Part shown: piece after piece, positions 17,893 through 26,171 of the stretch
Numbering within the stretch: position 1 is the first letter of the stretch
Layout of the letters: each line of letters opens with the position of its first letter
Source of the DNA: Bacteroides fragilis
Lineage (GTDB): Bacteria; Bacteroidota; Bacteroidia; Bacteroidales; Bacteroidaceae
Length of the DNA: 64,000 nt
Assembly: GCF_002849695.1 (NCBI RefSeq)
Contig: NZ_CP018937.1
Span: 4,154,001 to 4,218,000 of the forward strand
Direction of reading: 5' to 3'
Position numbers and translations under genes: made by a program
The notes under the pieces: generated by a model
The model's database searches: none
Told to the model about the DNA's origin: nothing
The model's input: only the letters and a program-made list of their open reading frames with translations

Positions 17893-19473
17893 TTATTTGC
17901 TTTTATACACGAGTGTCTGTCCGTCCACCGCCCCATACTCTATCATCAGCTGACGGAAAGCGGCATAATCGGCCGGACGGATCATTTGTTTTTTCAGTTT
18001 CAGGCTCCGGACCACCCGCGTCTGTCCGCCTTCGGGGAGGATGGAAATGATTAGCGTGCCTACGGCGTTGTCTATCTTCTTCTCCATCGCCGGAGTAGCC
18101 AGCCGCATGCCCTCGGGAGTCTCTGCCAGATAGGTGAAAGTCTCGTCCGCCGCTCCGGGCAACAAAAGGTTGGAGGTGCGCTTGCTGTTATAGCGGACAT
18201 ACTGAGAATTGGCGAGGCTTCCCCGCTCTGCCGGGAGTGTGAAGACCAGATATCCGTCTTTGGCTTTCGCCTTATCGGGCTGCAAGGTATATTCCTTATT
18301 GAGAACGGCGGACGGAAGATTCAGTTCAAACGGCTGTGTCAGCATGGCCACGTAGGCATAATCTTTCTGCCAAGAGACGGCGGAGGGGGTTTTGCCTTTC
18401 AGGGACAGGGCCTGCTGTCTGCCTCCGGCTTCGGTCCACACAAACAGTTCGCGGATGCTGCCCATCCCCAAAGATGCGGTGTTCGCGGACGGAACGCAGA
18501 CCGCCCCGATCTCGGCTTTCAGGCCGGCAGCCCTCAGGAGCGCAGCCAGCAGATTCGCTTTCTCGGCCTCGGTGGCGTAGGCCGAACGGAACACCTCGGC
18601 AGTAGGACGGATGCGATAAGCGGTTTCGCTCAACGGGAGAGGTGAGTAATAAAGATTGTCGATCACGTAGCTGTGTAAGGCTTTCACTTTCTCTTCATCG
18701 CTCTTCGCGCCGGCAGTCAGTTTTCCGGCAAGGGTGCGAAGCCGGGCATCCGCCTCCCGCTCCCACTGTGCGGAGAGGAACGCCATCGGTTTCTGTTCCG
18801 TCGTAGCGGTCAGCAAAGGCAGCTCACCGCCGATCACCGACACTTGCGGTTCGCGGCTGAGGGCAGGGAGGTTTTTCAGTACCCAGCTGACCTGCTTCAT
18901 GCCTTCTTTCTCGGTGACGAGAGGTTTCGACTTCAGGTTGTCGAGTGCATATTCCAGCCGTTGTCCTTGGGGAACGGTAATGCTGATTTCGTACTCTTTC
19001 ACCGGAGAAGACTGTTCCAACTGACGGCAGACGTTGATTTCCGGCAGATATCCGGGCTTGCTCGTGATGGAGTAATCCAGATAAACGGTAGCACCTAATT
19101 CCAGCCCGGTGTGCACCACTACCATTTCCCGCAGAGCGTTGAATGCCGGGGCATTGGCTGCCGCCGCAGGAAGAACTTCGACAAAAGCATTATCGGGTGT
19201 CTTCACGATGTTCCCGTCTTTCTGCCGGGTATACGATTCGTGGATCTCCAAGGTCTGATAACGGGGATCGTACGTAATGAACGACTCACCATAGGTGCGG
19301 TTCATGGCTGTATGGGTATACAGTGTCAGGACTTTCATGTGACGATAGACCTGCGAACCGTCGGCCCGCAGCGTCCAGCTTTCTTTTATTTTCTTGAATT
19401 CCGCTTCCTGACCGGCGACCGGAAGAACCAGCGCAAACAGGCAAAGGAGCAGAAGGGTATGTATTTTTGTCAT
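17893..19473 (-). CDS. DUF3857 protein with degenerate transglutaminase-like domain
   Basis: A 526-residue exported protein (signal 1-21). The N-terminal part (about 25-215) is DUF3857. The middle (about 255-345) has a transglutaminase-like fold by analogy with the upstream paralogue. In that paralogue CGVCKDIA carries the catalytic Cys; here the matching segment reads ATEAEKANLL, with Glu302 at the Cys position, and the His and Asp of the triad are not seen. It is therefore probably a non-catalytic partner. It starts 15 bp after the paralogue and precedes the nuclease/phosphatase fusion by 26 bp, which fits a three-gene operon. Confidence 0.8.
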   Translation of the reverse strand: MTKIHTLLLLCLFALVLPVAGQEAEFKKIKESWTLRADGSQVYRHMKVLTLYTHTAMNRTYGESFITYDPRYQTLEIHESYTRQKDGNIVKTPDNAFVEVLPAAAANAPAFNALREMVVVHTGLELGATVYLDYSITSKPGYLPEINVCRQLEQSSPVKEYEISITVPQGQRLEYALDNLKSKPLVTEKEGMKQVSWVLKNLPALSREPQVSVIGGELPLLTATTEQKPMAFLSAQWEREADARLRTLAGKLTAGAKSDEEKVKALHSYVIDNLYYSPLPLSETAYRIRPTAEVFRSAYATEAEKANLLAALLRAAGLKAEIGAVCVPSANTASLGMGSIRELFVWTEAGGRQQALSLKGKTPSAVSWQKDYAYVAMLTQPFELNLPSAVLNKEYTLQPDKAKAKDGYLVFTLPAERGSLANSQYVRYNSKRTSNLLLPGAADETFTYLAETPEGMRLATPAMEKKIDNAVGTLIISILPEGGQTRVVRSLKLKKQMIRPADYAAFRQLMIEYGAVDGQTLVYKSK

Positions 19474-19488
19474 GTGACGGCAATCTTT

Positions 19489-21426
19489 TTAGGGTTTAAC
19501 AATCAAATAATCCGCGAAGCTCTTGTAGGCATTCACCGCCGAACGGAATCCTTCCCAGTCGGCAGCCCGGTATATGCGCTTCTTCAGGGCAAGTTTCTGC
19601 TTCAGCACCAGCTTGTTGCCATCCTGCCGCAACGACCCCTCAAAGTCGGCTGCCGGGCTGGTCCTCTGTTCGCTCCGCGACTGTCCCGCCAAGCGGTATC
19701 CCCGGGGTAAAGTAATCACCTCGTCCAGCTCCACCAGACGTGAACAAGCGTCACGGAAGCCATACCGGCGGGTTTCCAAATCGGTGTCGATGCGCAGGAA
19801 CGAGAGAACACTGGTATAGAGATTGTTCATCACCATCGGTTTCAGCAACAGTTCGCCGTCGCCCGCAAGCGCATAATCGGGGATCTCGTAACGGAACGTG
19901 ATGCGGATAGGTCCCGCCTGATAATCTTTCGGCGCACTTCCGTAATCTACTTTCAACATGCGGGCCCGGGAGGAAACACTAAGCAACTGGCTTTCCATCG
20001 TGCTTTGCCATTCGATCTGCCATCCTTGGGTGAAGATGCGGCGGATGCTGCTGTCCGACTGCCCCTCGGCAGTGATCAAGAACGTGCCCCGCAGCGTTCC
20101 CTTCGCGTCCAGTTTATTTTCGGCTACGATGCGCACGTAATGGTTTTCGGGAGCCGATACGGGAGTCAGGCACAAATCGGAACCTCCCGGAATGCCCGGC
20201 AGATAGTTCTGTTGCTGTTCGGCACTGCTCCACAGCTCGCGGCAGAACGGCACCCAGGTAGGATCGAGAGGGATATACATCCCATTCGCCAACTTCACCA
20301 CTGCCACGCAATGGTTGAAATGATCGGCCGGAATGCTCTCGATGCGGCTTCCCGCCATCGTCATCGCCGGATAAGCCTCGAAACCTGCCATACGCAGGAA
20401 GGAGATCAGCGTGCCGGCAATATCCTTGCATACGCCACAACGGTCGGTGTAGTTCATCTTCGTGTTGTGAAGCGTAAAGCCCTCCCCCTCGCCCATGCTG
20501 ATACCGGCGTAGCGGATATTGTCGGCCACCCAATGGGTCAGCACGGCGATCTTTTCCATCTCCGTCTTTTTACCTTTTATGAGTTCGTTCACCTTCTGCT
20601 GCGCTTCGGGCAGGGCGTCGAAACTGCCGTATGCCTCGTTCAGGTCATGAAACCAGAGCGATTTATCTTCCCATCTCGGCGTGGAAGACATCATCAGCTT
20701 CGGAGCTTCATCAAAAAGATCGACCATGTTCGGTTCACGTCCGAAAGGGAGCACCTCGTTCTTGGCAAAGGTATACACCTTGCGTCCGTCTTCATAACGC
20801 ATCGACGAGGCGCAGGCCCCGTTATAGAACTGGAACTGGAGTTCCTTCTCCATCGGCATACTGACGGTATACACTTTGCGCCGCGTAGGCTGGTCCACCC
20901 AGAAGGGAACGATGTCATAGAACTGTCCCCGCATGGGCGGGATGAATCGCGTGTCATCGTCCTCTCCCCCGGCCAGCAGGGCATAAGTGAATCCTTTTTT
21001 ACTGATTTCGTAAGAGACGGTATCGCCCGGTTCCAGGCTTCCGAGTTCGATCATAATCTGGCGGGCTCCCCAGTAGATGGCCCGTGCGGGAGCGGCATAA
21101 TCGCAGGTTTTCGTTACGTCCACCTGCACTGTTTCGCCATTGGCACGTTGCAAGGTGACCTGCTTAAAACGGGCAAACGCCGTCAGCGGATCATAATCAT
21201 ACTTGATCACATGATTGTTTACTGCCCCTTTGGGGGTCTGCACTCTAAAGGACCGGTACACGGCGAAACTACCTGAGCCATTGGGCTGTACAGTCACCGC
21301 GGTACTGTCCAGCAGGGTCACGCAGTCTGCCTGGCTCCATGCATCCTGCCCGGCAGCCGGGAAGCACATCAGCAGCGAGAAGGTACAACATGAAGCTGCC
21401 CGGAGGACATTGCTTATTTTACGCAT
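19489..21426 (-). CDS. DUF3857 and transglutaminase domain exported protein
   Basis: A 645-residue protein with a signal peptide (1-26), DUF3857 (about 40-235) and a transglutaminase-like domain (about 285-400). The triad is visible: Cys333 in CGVCKDIA, His372 in HFNHC and Asp388 in PLDPTW. A C-terminal beta-rich region follows. In bacteria this architecture is usually a periplasmic cysteine protease or amidase of unknown substrate. It is the first gene of the operon, with a clear promoter at 21483-21513. The next gene is a shorter paralogue without the triad. Confidence 0.85.
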   Translation of the reverse strand: MRKISNVLRAASCCTFSLLMCFPAAGQDAWSQADCVTLLDSTAVTVQPNGSGSFAVYRSFRVQTPKGAVNNHVIKYDYDPLTAFARFKQVTLQRANGETVQVDVTKTCDYAAPARAIYWGARQIMIELGSLEPGDTVSYEISKKGFTYALLAGGEDDDTRFIPPMRGQFYDIVPFWVDQPTRRKVYTVSMPMEKELQFQFYNGACASSMRYEDGRKVYTFAKNEVLPFGREPNMVDLFDEAPKLMMSSTPRWEDKSLWFHDLNEAYGSFDALPEAQQKVNELIKGKKTEMEKIAVLTHWVADNIRYAGISMGEGEGFTLHNTKMNYTDRCGVCKDIAGTLISFLRMAGFEAYPAMTMAGSRIESIPADHFNHCVAVVKLANGMYIPLDPTWVPFCRELWSSAEQQQNYLPGIPGGSDLCLTPVSAPENHYVRIVAENKLDAKGTLRGTFLITAEGQSDSSIRRIFTQGWQIEWQSTMESQLLSVSSRARMLKVDYGSAPKDYQAGPIRITFRYEIPDYALAGDGELLLKPMVMNNLYTSVLSFLRIDTDLETRRYGFRDACSRLVELDEVITLPRGYRLAGQSRSEQRTSPAADFEGSLRQDGNKLVLKQKLALKKRIYRAADWEGFRSAVNAYKSFADYLIVKP

Positions 21427-21482
21427 AGTTTATGAATTGAATAATTTGTGAATGGTTTTCATTATTTTCTGTCTGCAACAGA

Positions 21483-21513
21483 CAAAAGTAGTACATCGAT
21501 GGATAAAAACAAA
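21483..21513 (-). promoter_or_regulatory. Promoter of the DUF3857 operon
   Basis: On the minus strand, TTTG (21510-21513) and TACTTTTG (21483-21490) are 19 bp apart. Both match the Bacteroides consensus. The start codon is 56 bp downstream. Between 21514 and 21661 nothing else is recognised. Confidence 0.6.
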
Positions 21514-21661
21514 AGGTATCAGGAGAAGTATTTGAAAATAAAGTATTGGACGGTAGAAGGAGCGCTTTACATCTGTTCGTTTTTAATACTAAAGCCGAGA
21601 AAAGAATATTATAAAATTATATTACTAAAAACAAAAAAGAGGCGTTTTGACCCCTCAAAAA

Positions 21662-21721
21662 CATCGCTTAAGCGATGATTTTTCATCGCTTAGGCGATGT
21701 TTCGTCATCGCCTAAGAAACG
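21662..21721. repeat. Three palindromes at 22-bp spacing, copy 1
   Basis: CATCGCTTAAGCGATG (21662-21677, perfect palindrome), CATCGCTTAGGCGATG (21684-21699) and CATCGCCTAAGAAACG (21706-21721, decayed) follow each other with an exact 22-bp period. The 6-bp spacers are ATTTTT and TTTCGT. A leader GCGTTTTGACCCCTCAAAAA precedes the array. The same arrangement recurs at 39896-39955. Confidence 0.8.
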
Positions 21722-21765
21722 ACATATCGACTCTCGGAAGAAATTTTCACCAAAAAAGTTATTTG

Positions 21766-21795
21766 TAATAAAAAAGCCGCTGTTTCCAGCGGCTT
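21766..21795 (-). terminator. Terminator of the HU-like gene
   Basis: A 9-bp stem AAGCCGCTG / CAGCGGCTT (21774-21795) with a 4-nt loop is followed on the minus strand by a T-rich tract (21766-21773). It lies 33 bp after the HU-like stop codon. Confidence 0.85.
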
Positions 21796-21828
21796 ATCTA
21801 AAGTTATATGTGAAATATTTTATACTGA

Positions 21829-22290
21829 TTACGCAGTGGGATCGTCTACGATTTCACCGCTTGGATCCTTTTCTTTAATTACATCATTTGTATTGGTCAT
21901 CAAAACACTTCGGGTCAGCGTGCAGCGGCTTAATGCTAAGTCAGTTTCTTCTTTAGAAGAAAAGCGCAGATTGATAGATTTTATCTGCGATGCTTTTGCC
22001 TCATCAAGTGTTTTTACTCCACTGCTGTTCACCGTCAGATTAAAAGAGCCCAAATGTGGAATTTCCACGCTCTGCCCGTCTTTCAGGAAATTGGTAATCG
22101 CTGCTCCCAACTTGGAAAGCACAGCCAGGCATAAGGCATCTTGAACTCCGGATATCTGACTCAGATAATTGACTAATGTTTCCTGATCTACCACGCCTCT
22201 GTTCTTCAAGACACAATAATATAGTTTTTCAGAATCTTTATTTGCCACATCACTATTTCGTAACGCCAAGTTATAGTATAGTCCACCCAT
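21829..22290 (-). CDS. HU-like DNA-binding protein
   Basis: A 153-residue protein of the Bacteroidetes HU-related type, longer than classical HU (about 90). The HU-like core runs from about 22 to 115, with VDQETLVNYLSQISG and the LPHLGSF-like segment IPHLGSFNLTV before the DNA arm. The C-terminal 30 residues are acidic (KEKDPSGEIVDDPTA). The family binds DNA without strong specificity and may act in nucleoid structure. It has a strong promoter at 22340-22370 of the same type that precedes the tandem RNA modules, and its own terminator. Confidence 0.85.
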   Translation of the reverse strand: MGGLYYNLALRNSDVANKDSEKLYYCVLKNRGVVDQETLVNYLSQISGVQDALCLAVLSKLGAAITNFLKDGQSVEIPHLGSFNLTVNSSGVKTLDEAKASQIKSINLRFSSKEETDLALSRCTLTRSVLMTNTNDVIKEKDPSGEIVDDPTA

Positions 22291-22339
22291 GATTTTAAGA
22301 TTTTAGAAAGGTTGTTAATAGAAAATTGTTAATGTCCTT

Positions 22340-22370
22340 CAAAGGTATTTAGTTAAATTTAAAAAAGCAA
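22340..22370 (-). promoter_or_regulatory. Promoter of the HU-like gene
   Basis: TTG (22368-22370) and TACCTTTG (22340-22347) on the minus strand, 20 bp apart. The surrounding GAGTTGC and TACCTTTG blocks are repeated at the two promoters upstream. Confidence 0.7.
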
Positions 22371-22395
22371 CTCTTTTCTTTGTTTTTTTTAAGAA

Positions 22396-22660
22396 CCGGG
22401 CAAAAAAGAGGATTGCCCGGATTCACATCCAGGCAATCGGCAAACAATAGAATCATTAATTTGAAGAAGGTTCAAATTAAATCTTAAAACTTAAATCCGT
22501 CACCTGGATTCACATCTTAGTAGCGGTAATATTATGAAAAAAAAAATTAAACTATATCTGCTTTTGATATGTATAAAGTGTTATCTGTTTCTTTTTCTTA
22601 GACGGAGGACCTCTGTTTCAACAATCGTTCTTATTTGCAGAGAACAGATTCTTTAAGTCT
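22396..22660 (-). ncRNA. Tandem structured RNA module C (candidate)
   Basis: Starting near 22660 after the promoter at 22665-22695, a short transcript would pass a conserved box (22501-22520, minus strand AAGATGTGAATCCAGGTG) and a middle stem (22458-22478, 8 bp, 5-nt loop). It would end at a stem 22411-22438 with loop GTGA and a T-rich tract. The TTGCCCGG arm at 22396-22403 (read on the minus strand) gives a competing pairing partner. No ORF above a few codons is seen. It is about 100 nt longer than module B because of extra sequence before the box. Confidence 0.6.
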
Positions 22661-22664
22661 CTAA

Positions 22665-22695
22665 CAAAGGTATTTTATTCAAACCGGAAAAGCAA
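22665..22695 (-). promoter_or_regulatory. Promoter of RNA module C
   Basis: TTG (22693-22695) and TACCTTTG (22665-22672) on minus, spacer 20 bp, nearly identical to the HU-like and module B promoters. Confidence 0.65.
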
Positions 22696-22724
22696 CTCTT
22701 TTCCTTCTTTTTTTAAGAACCGGG

Positions 22725-22885
22725 CAAAAAAAAATTGCCCGGATTCGCATCCGGGCAATCTGCAATATTAATTTAAATCTATTGTCATGCTCAGATCGCT
22801 ATCTGAACCAGTCTATAAAAAGTAAATTACTTGGATTCACATCTTAGCAATATTACTGGCTATGAAAAATGTGTTATTTAAGCAC
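22725..22885 (-). ncRNA. Tandem structured RNA module B (candidate)
   Basis: A predicted transcript of about 160 nt. Its parts are: conserved box 22830-22851, middle stem TCAGAT-N4-ATCTGA (22791-22806), and terminator 22734-22759 with an 11-bp perfect stem closed by GCGA on the minus strand and followed by a run of T. Compared with module A the middle stem keeps 6 bp and a 4-nt loop but has a G-C to A-U change on both sides, a compensatory substitution. Distances between the three parts match modules A and C within a few nucleotides. No ORF is present. Confidence 0.65.
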
Positions 22886-22888
22886 GTA

Positions 22889-22919
22889 CAAAGGTATCCT
22901 GTTCGAGCCGGAAAAGCAA
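22889..22919 (-). promoter_or_regulatory. Promoter of RNA module B
   Basis: TTG (22917-22919) and TACCTTTG (22889-22896) on minus, spacer 20 bp. Confidence 0.65.
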
Positions 22920-22943
22920 CTCTTTTCTTTCTTTTTTTTAAAA

Positions 22944-23093
22944 CCGGCAAAAAAAAAGATTGCCCGGATTCACATCCGGACAATCCCAACATTAACACAA
23001 ATTAAAATCACAATCGGATTTTCATCCGAGTAAATAAAATAAAACGTGCATCACCTGGATTCGCATCTTAGCAATGCTACAATGAAAAAAAAA
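22944..23093 (-). ncRNA. Tandem structured RNA module A, 3' UTR of aminopeptidase P
   Basis: It begins 18 nt after the aminopeptidase stop codon with the conserved box (23052-23075). The middle stem TCGGAT-N4-ATCCGA (23014-23029, GAAA loop on minus) follows, then the terminator 22958-22985 (12-bp stem with one mismatch, GTGA loop) with a T run. No separate promoter is seen, so it would be made as the 3' end of the upstream mRNA, possibly released by processing. It also serves as the terminator of that gene. Confidence 0.55.
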
Positions 23094-24467
23094 TTATCTT
23101 AGCGCTTCCACCTCGTCCGGTGTCAGCGGAATCTTCTTTCCTAAACGGCGGGCCCCCGTTTCCGTAATCAGATAATCCTCTTCGTTACGAATGCCCCCGA
23201 AGTCCTTGTACGTCTCCACTTTATCGTAATTGATAAAGTCGGTAAACTTCTTCTGTCCCTTCCACAGGTCTATCAGCTCGGGGATGAAATAAATGCCCGG
23301 CTCAACGGTATGCACAAAGCCCGGTTCCAACGGTATGGCGAGACGCTGCGACTTACGGCCGAACTGCGTGCTCTTGGGCTGTCCGTTGTAGCCCACCCAG
23401 AGTTCGCCCAGGTTCTCCATATCGTGCACGTCGAGCCCCATCATGTGCCCTAATCCGTGAGGATAGAACAGGGCATGCGCACCTTCACGTACGGCGTCTT
23501 CGGCATTTCCCTTCATCAGTCCGAGTCCTTTCAGGCCTTCGACCATCACGCGTGCCGACAAATCGTACACGTCCATATAAGGAATGCCCGGACGGAGTGC
23601 TTTCACCGACTCCAGATGCATGGCATTCTGTATCTCGTAAACCTCGCGCTGCCGCTGCGTGAACTTCTTATCGGCAGGGATGGTGGACGACATGTCGCCG
23701 GCATATCCCATCTCCGTCTCGGCACCGGCATCGATCAGGAACAGATCGCCCGGCTTCACCGTGTTGCCATGATAGTGGTTGTGAAGTGTCTGTCCGTTCA
23801 CCGTAGCGATGGTAGCGAACGAAAGATCGCCTCCGGCGGCGTGTGCCACCGCTTCCATGGCTGCCGACACCTCCCATTCGCGCATGCCGGGACGCAATAT
23901 CTTCATGGCCGTGATGTGCATATCTGCCGTGATGTCACAAGCCTTCTCGATTTCGACAACCTCCTCGGCCGACTTGTAACTTCGCTGTGCGATCACCGCA
24001 CGGATAAAGGGCACCGACCCTTCCTGGCGTGCGGGAGGCACTCCCAGCCAGTCCATCAGTTTCAGCTTATGCTCGGCACGGTAAGGAGGCAGGTAATGGA
24101 TGGCCTGGCCCTTTTGCACCGCCTTGTGCAGATAGCCGATGATGTCCGCCGAAGGCATGGTGATGCTGACTCCCACCCGCTGGCTCTTCTCCTTCAGCGT
24201 CGGCTGTGTACCCATCCACACGATGTGATCGATGGTAAGCTCGTCGCCAAATATAATTTCCTTATCTTCATCAATGTCGATTATAGCAGAAAGTCCGGCA
24301 AACGAAAGGCCGAAGTAATAAAGAAAGGTGGAATCCTGACGATAGCGGAACGTATTGTCCTCGTAGTTCAACCCGCACTCGTCGTTACCCAAAAACAACA
24401 ATACTCCGGAGCCTAATGTTTTTTTCAGCAGGGCTCTGCGCTGCATATATGTCTCTTTGCTGAACAT
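23094..24467 (-). CDS. pepP: Aminopeptidase P family metalloprotease
   Basis: A 457-residue M24B enzyme that removes an N-terminal residue preceding proline. The N-terminal creatinase-like domain (about 1-170) is followed by the pita-bread catalytic domain. Its metal ligands are visible: the two Asp in DAGAETEMGYAGDMS, the His in HGLGHMMGLDVHD, the Glu in TVEPGIYF and the Glu in GIRNEEDYLI. No signal peptide, so cytoplasmic. It has a good promoter, and its 3' UTR contains the first of three tandem RNA modules. Confidence 0.92.
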   Translation of the reverse strand: MFSKETYMQRRALLKKTLGSGVLLFLGNDECGLNYEDNTFRYRQDSTFLYYFGLSFAGLSAIIDIDEDKEIIFGDELTIDHIVWMGTQPTLKEKSQRVGVSITMPSADIIGYLHKAVQKGQAIHYLPPYRAEHKLKLMDWLGVPPARQEGSVPFIRAVIAQRSYKSAEEVVEIEKACDITADMHITAMKILRPGMREWEVSAAMEAVAHAAGGDLSFATIATVNGQTLHNHYHGNTVKPGDLFLIDAGAETEMGYAGDMSSTIPADKKFTQRQREVYEIQNAMHLESVKALRPGIPYMDVYDLSARVMVEGLKGLGLMKGNAEDAVREGAHALFYPHGLGHMMGLDVHDMENLGELWVGYNGQPKSTQFGRKSQRLAIPLEPGFVHTVEPGIYFIPELIDLWKGQKKFTDFINYDKVETYKDFGGIRNEEDYLITETGARRLGKKIPLTPDEVEALR

Positions 24468-24493
24468 AATGGTATGTATTTAAGTTATGAAGG

Positions 24494-24524
24494 CAAAGAT
24501 ATAAACAAAGGATGAATTGGCAAA
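24494..24524 (-). promoter_or_regulatory. Promoter of the aminopeptidase P gene
   Basis: TTTG (24521-24524) and TATCTTTG (24494-24501) on minus, spacer 19 bp, 26 bp from the start codon. Confidence 0.65.
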
Positions 24525-24620
24525 GAAGATGGAAAGCTTTAATTCCGCCGCCTTCTCCGCCCGTTTCCTCCTTTAACTCCTTTTATCGGATAAATCATTT
24601 CGCTATATCGAACAATTCAT

Positions 24621-24628
24621 TACTTTTG
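24621..24628 (+). promoter_or_regulatory. -7 box of rpoN (TACTTTTG)
   Basis: A full TAnnTTTG match 35 bp before the rpoN ATG. A weak TTTCG lies about 19 bp upstream. Confidence 0.5.
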
Positions 24629-24663
24629 TAGCGAGAAACAAAAAAACGTAAAGCATTCAACGT

Positions 24664-26142
24664 ATGGCACAAGGTTCCCGTCAGATACAATCGCAGGCGC
24701 AGCAGCAGATACAAACGCTCTCACCGCAGCAAATTCTGGTAGTGAAGCTACTGGAGCTACCGGCTGTGGAACTGGAAGACCGTGTACATGCCGAACTGCT
24801 GGAGAATCCCGCCCTTGAAGAAGGCAAAGAAGAAAACGCCTCCGACGAAACCACCCCTGCCGAAACCGCCGAAGGGGAAGCAGAAGGCGATACGGACTAT
24901 GATTCTCTGAGCGACTATCTGACCGAAGATGACATCCCCGACTATAAACTCCAGGAAAACAACCGCTCCAAAGGCGAGCAGGCGGAAGAGATTCCATTCT
25001 CGGACGCCACGTCATTCTACGAAATCCTGAGAGAGCAACTGGGCGAACGCGACCTGACCGAACATCAGCGCGAACTGGCAGAATACCTGATCGGTTCGCT
25101 GGACGATGACGGCCTGCTCCGCAAGTCGCTCGAAAGCATCGGTGACGAACTGGCCATCTATGCCGGCATCAACGCGACGGAAGAAGAACTGGAACAAGCC
25201 CTGAAAATCGTACAGGACTTCGACCCTCCCGGCCTCGGCGCGCGCAGCCTGCAAGAATGCCTGCTGATCCAGATCCGCCGGAAAAAACAACCGCATACCG
25301 CGGACCCTCTGTTAGCAACCGAAGAAGAGATCATCAGCGAGTGCTACGAAGAATTCACCCGGAAGCATTGGGAGAAGATCATCAGGAAGCTCGGACTGGA
25401 CGAAGAGTACTTCTACAAGGCACTCGAAGAGATCACTAAGCTCAACCCGCGCCCGGGTGCGTCATTGGGTGAAGCCATCGGACGGAACCTGCAACAGATC
25501 GTCCCCGACTTCATCGTCGATACCTACGACGACGGAACCATCAACATCAGCCTCAACAACCGGAACCTGCCGGAACTGCGCATGAGCCGCGACTTCACCG
25601 AGATGGTGGAGGAACATACGAAGAACAAGGCCAACCAGTCCAAAGAATCGAAAGAGGCCATGATGTTTCTCAAACAGAAGATGGATGCCGCGCAAGGCTT
25701 CATCGACGCGGTGAAGCAACGCCAGAATACGCTGATGACCACCATGCAGGCCATCATCGACCTGCAACGCCCCTTCTTCCTCGAAGGCGACGAGTCGCTG
25801 CTCCGCCCGATGATCCTCAAAGACGTGGCCGAACGTACGGGACTCGACATATCGACCATCTCACGCGTGAGCAACAGCAAATATGTACAGACCAACTACG
25901 GCATTTATCCCCTGAAGTTCTTCTTCAGCGACGGATATACCACCGGAGACGGCGAAGAGATGTCGGTACGTGAGATACGGAAAATCCTCAAAGAATGCAT
26001 CGACGGCGAGGACAAAAAGAAACCGCTGACCGACGATGAACTGGCCGAAATACTGAAAGAAAAAGGATACCCCATCGCACGCCGGACGGTGGCCAAGTAC
26101 CGCCAGCAACTCAACATCCCGGTGGCGAGACTGAGAAAATAA
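24664..26142 (+). CDS. rpoN: RNA polymerase sigma-54 factor
   Basis: A 492-residue protein with the full RpoN layout. The Gln-rich region I activator-interaction segment is at 5-45 (QSQAQQQIQTLSPQQ), the acidic region II at about 50-110, then the core-binding domain, the HTH region, and the RpoN box ARRTVAKYRQ at 472-481, which reads the -24 element. It directs RNA polymerase to -24/-12 promoters and needs an AAA+ activator; none is in this window. It is followed 29 bp later by a PAP2-like membrane protein gene. Confidence 0.95.
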   Translation: MAQGSRQIQSQAQQQIQTLSPQQILVVKLLELPAVELEDRVHAELLENPALEEGKEENASDETTPAETAEGEAEGDTDYDSLSDYLTEDDIPDYKLQENNRSKGEQAEEIPFSDATSFYEILREQLGERDLTEHQRELAEYLIGSLDDDGLLRKSLESIGDELAIYAGINATEEELEQALKIVQDFDPPGLGARSLQECLLIQIRRKKQPHTADPLLATEEEIISECYEEFTRKHWEKIIRKLGLDEEYFYKALEEITKLNPRPGASLGEAIGRNLQQIVPDFIVDTYDDGTINISLNNRNLPELRMSRDFTEMVEEHTKNKANQSKESKEAMMFLKQKMDAAQGFIDAVKQRQNTLMTTMQAIIDLQRPFFLEGDESLLRPMILKDVAERTGLDISTISRVSNSKYVQTNYGIYPLKFFFSDGYTTGDGEEMSVREIRKILKECIDGEDKKKPLTDDELAEILKEKGYPIARRTVAKYRQQLNIPVARLRK

Positions 26143-26171
26143 AAAAGCATAATCAAAAAGAACAAAACCCA

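Noticed and set aside
20005..21276. 423-codon plus-strand ORF
   Set aside because: Antisense to the DUF3857/transglutaminase gene. Its protein is rich in His, Arg and Gly with no domain, as expected from the complement of a GC-balanced coding region.
21662..21721. Possible CRISPR or integron attC site
   Set aside because: Palindromic 16-mers with constant 6-bp spacers do not fit CRISPR; there is no integrase and no attC core consensus.
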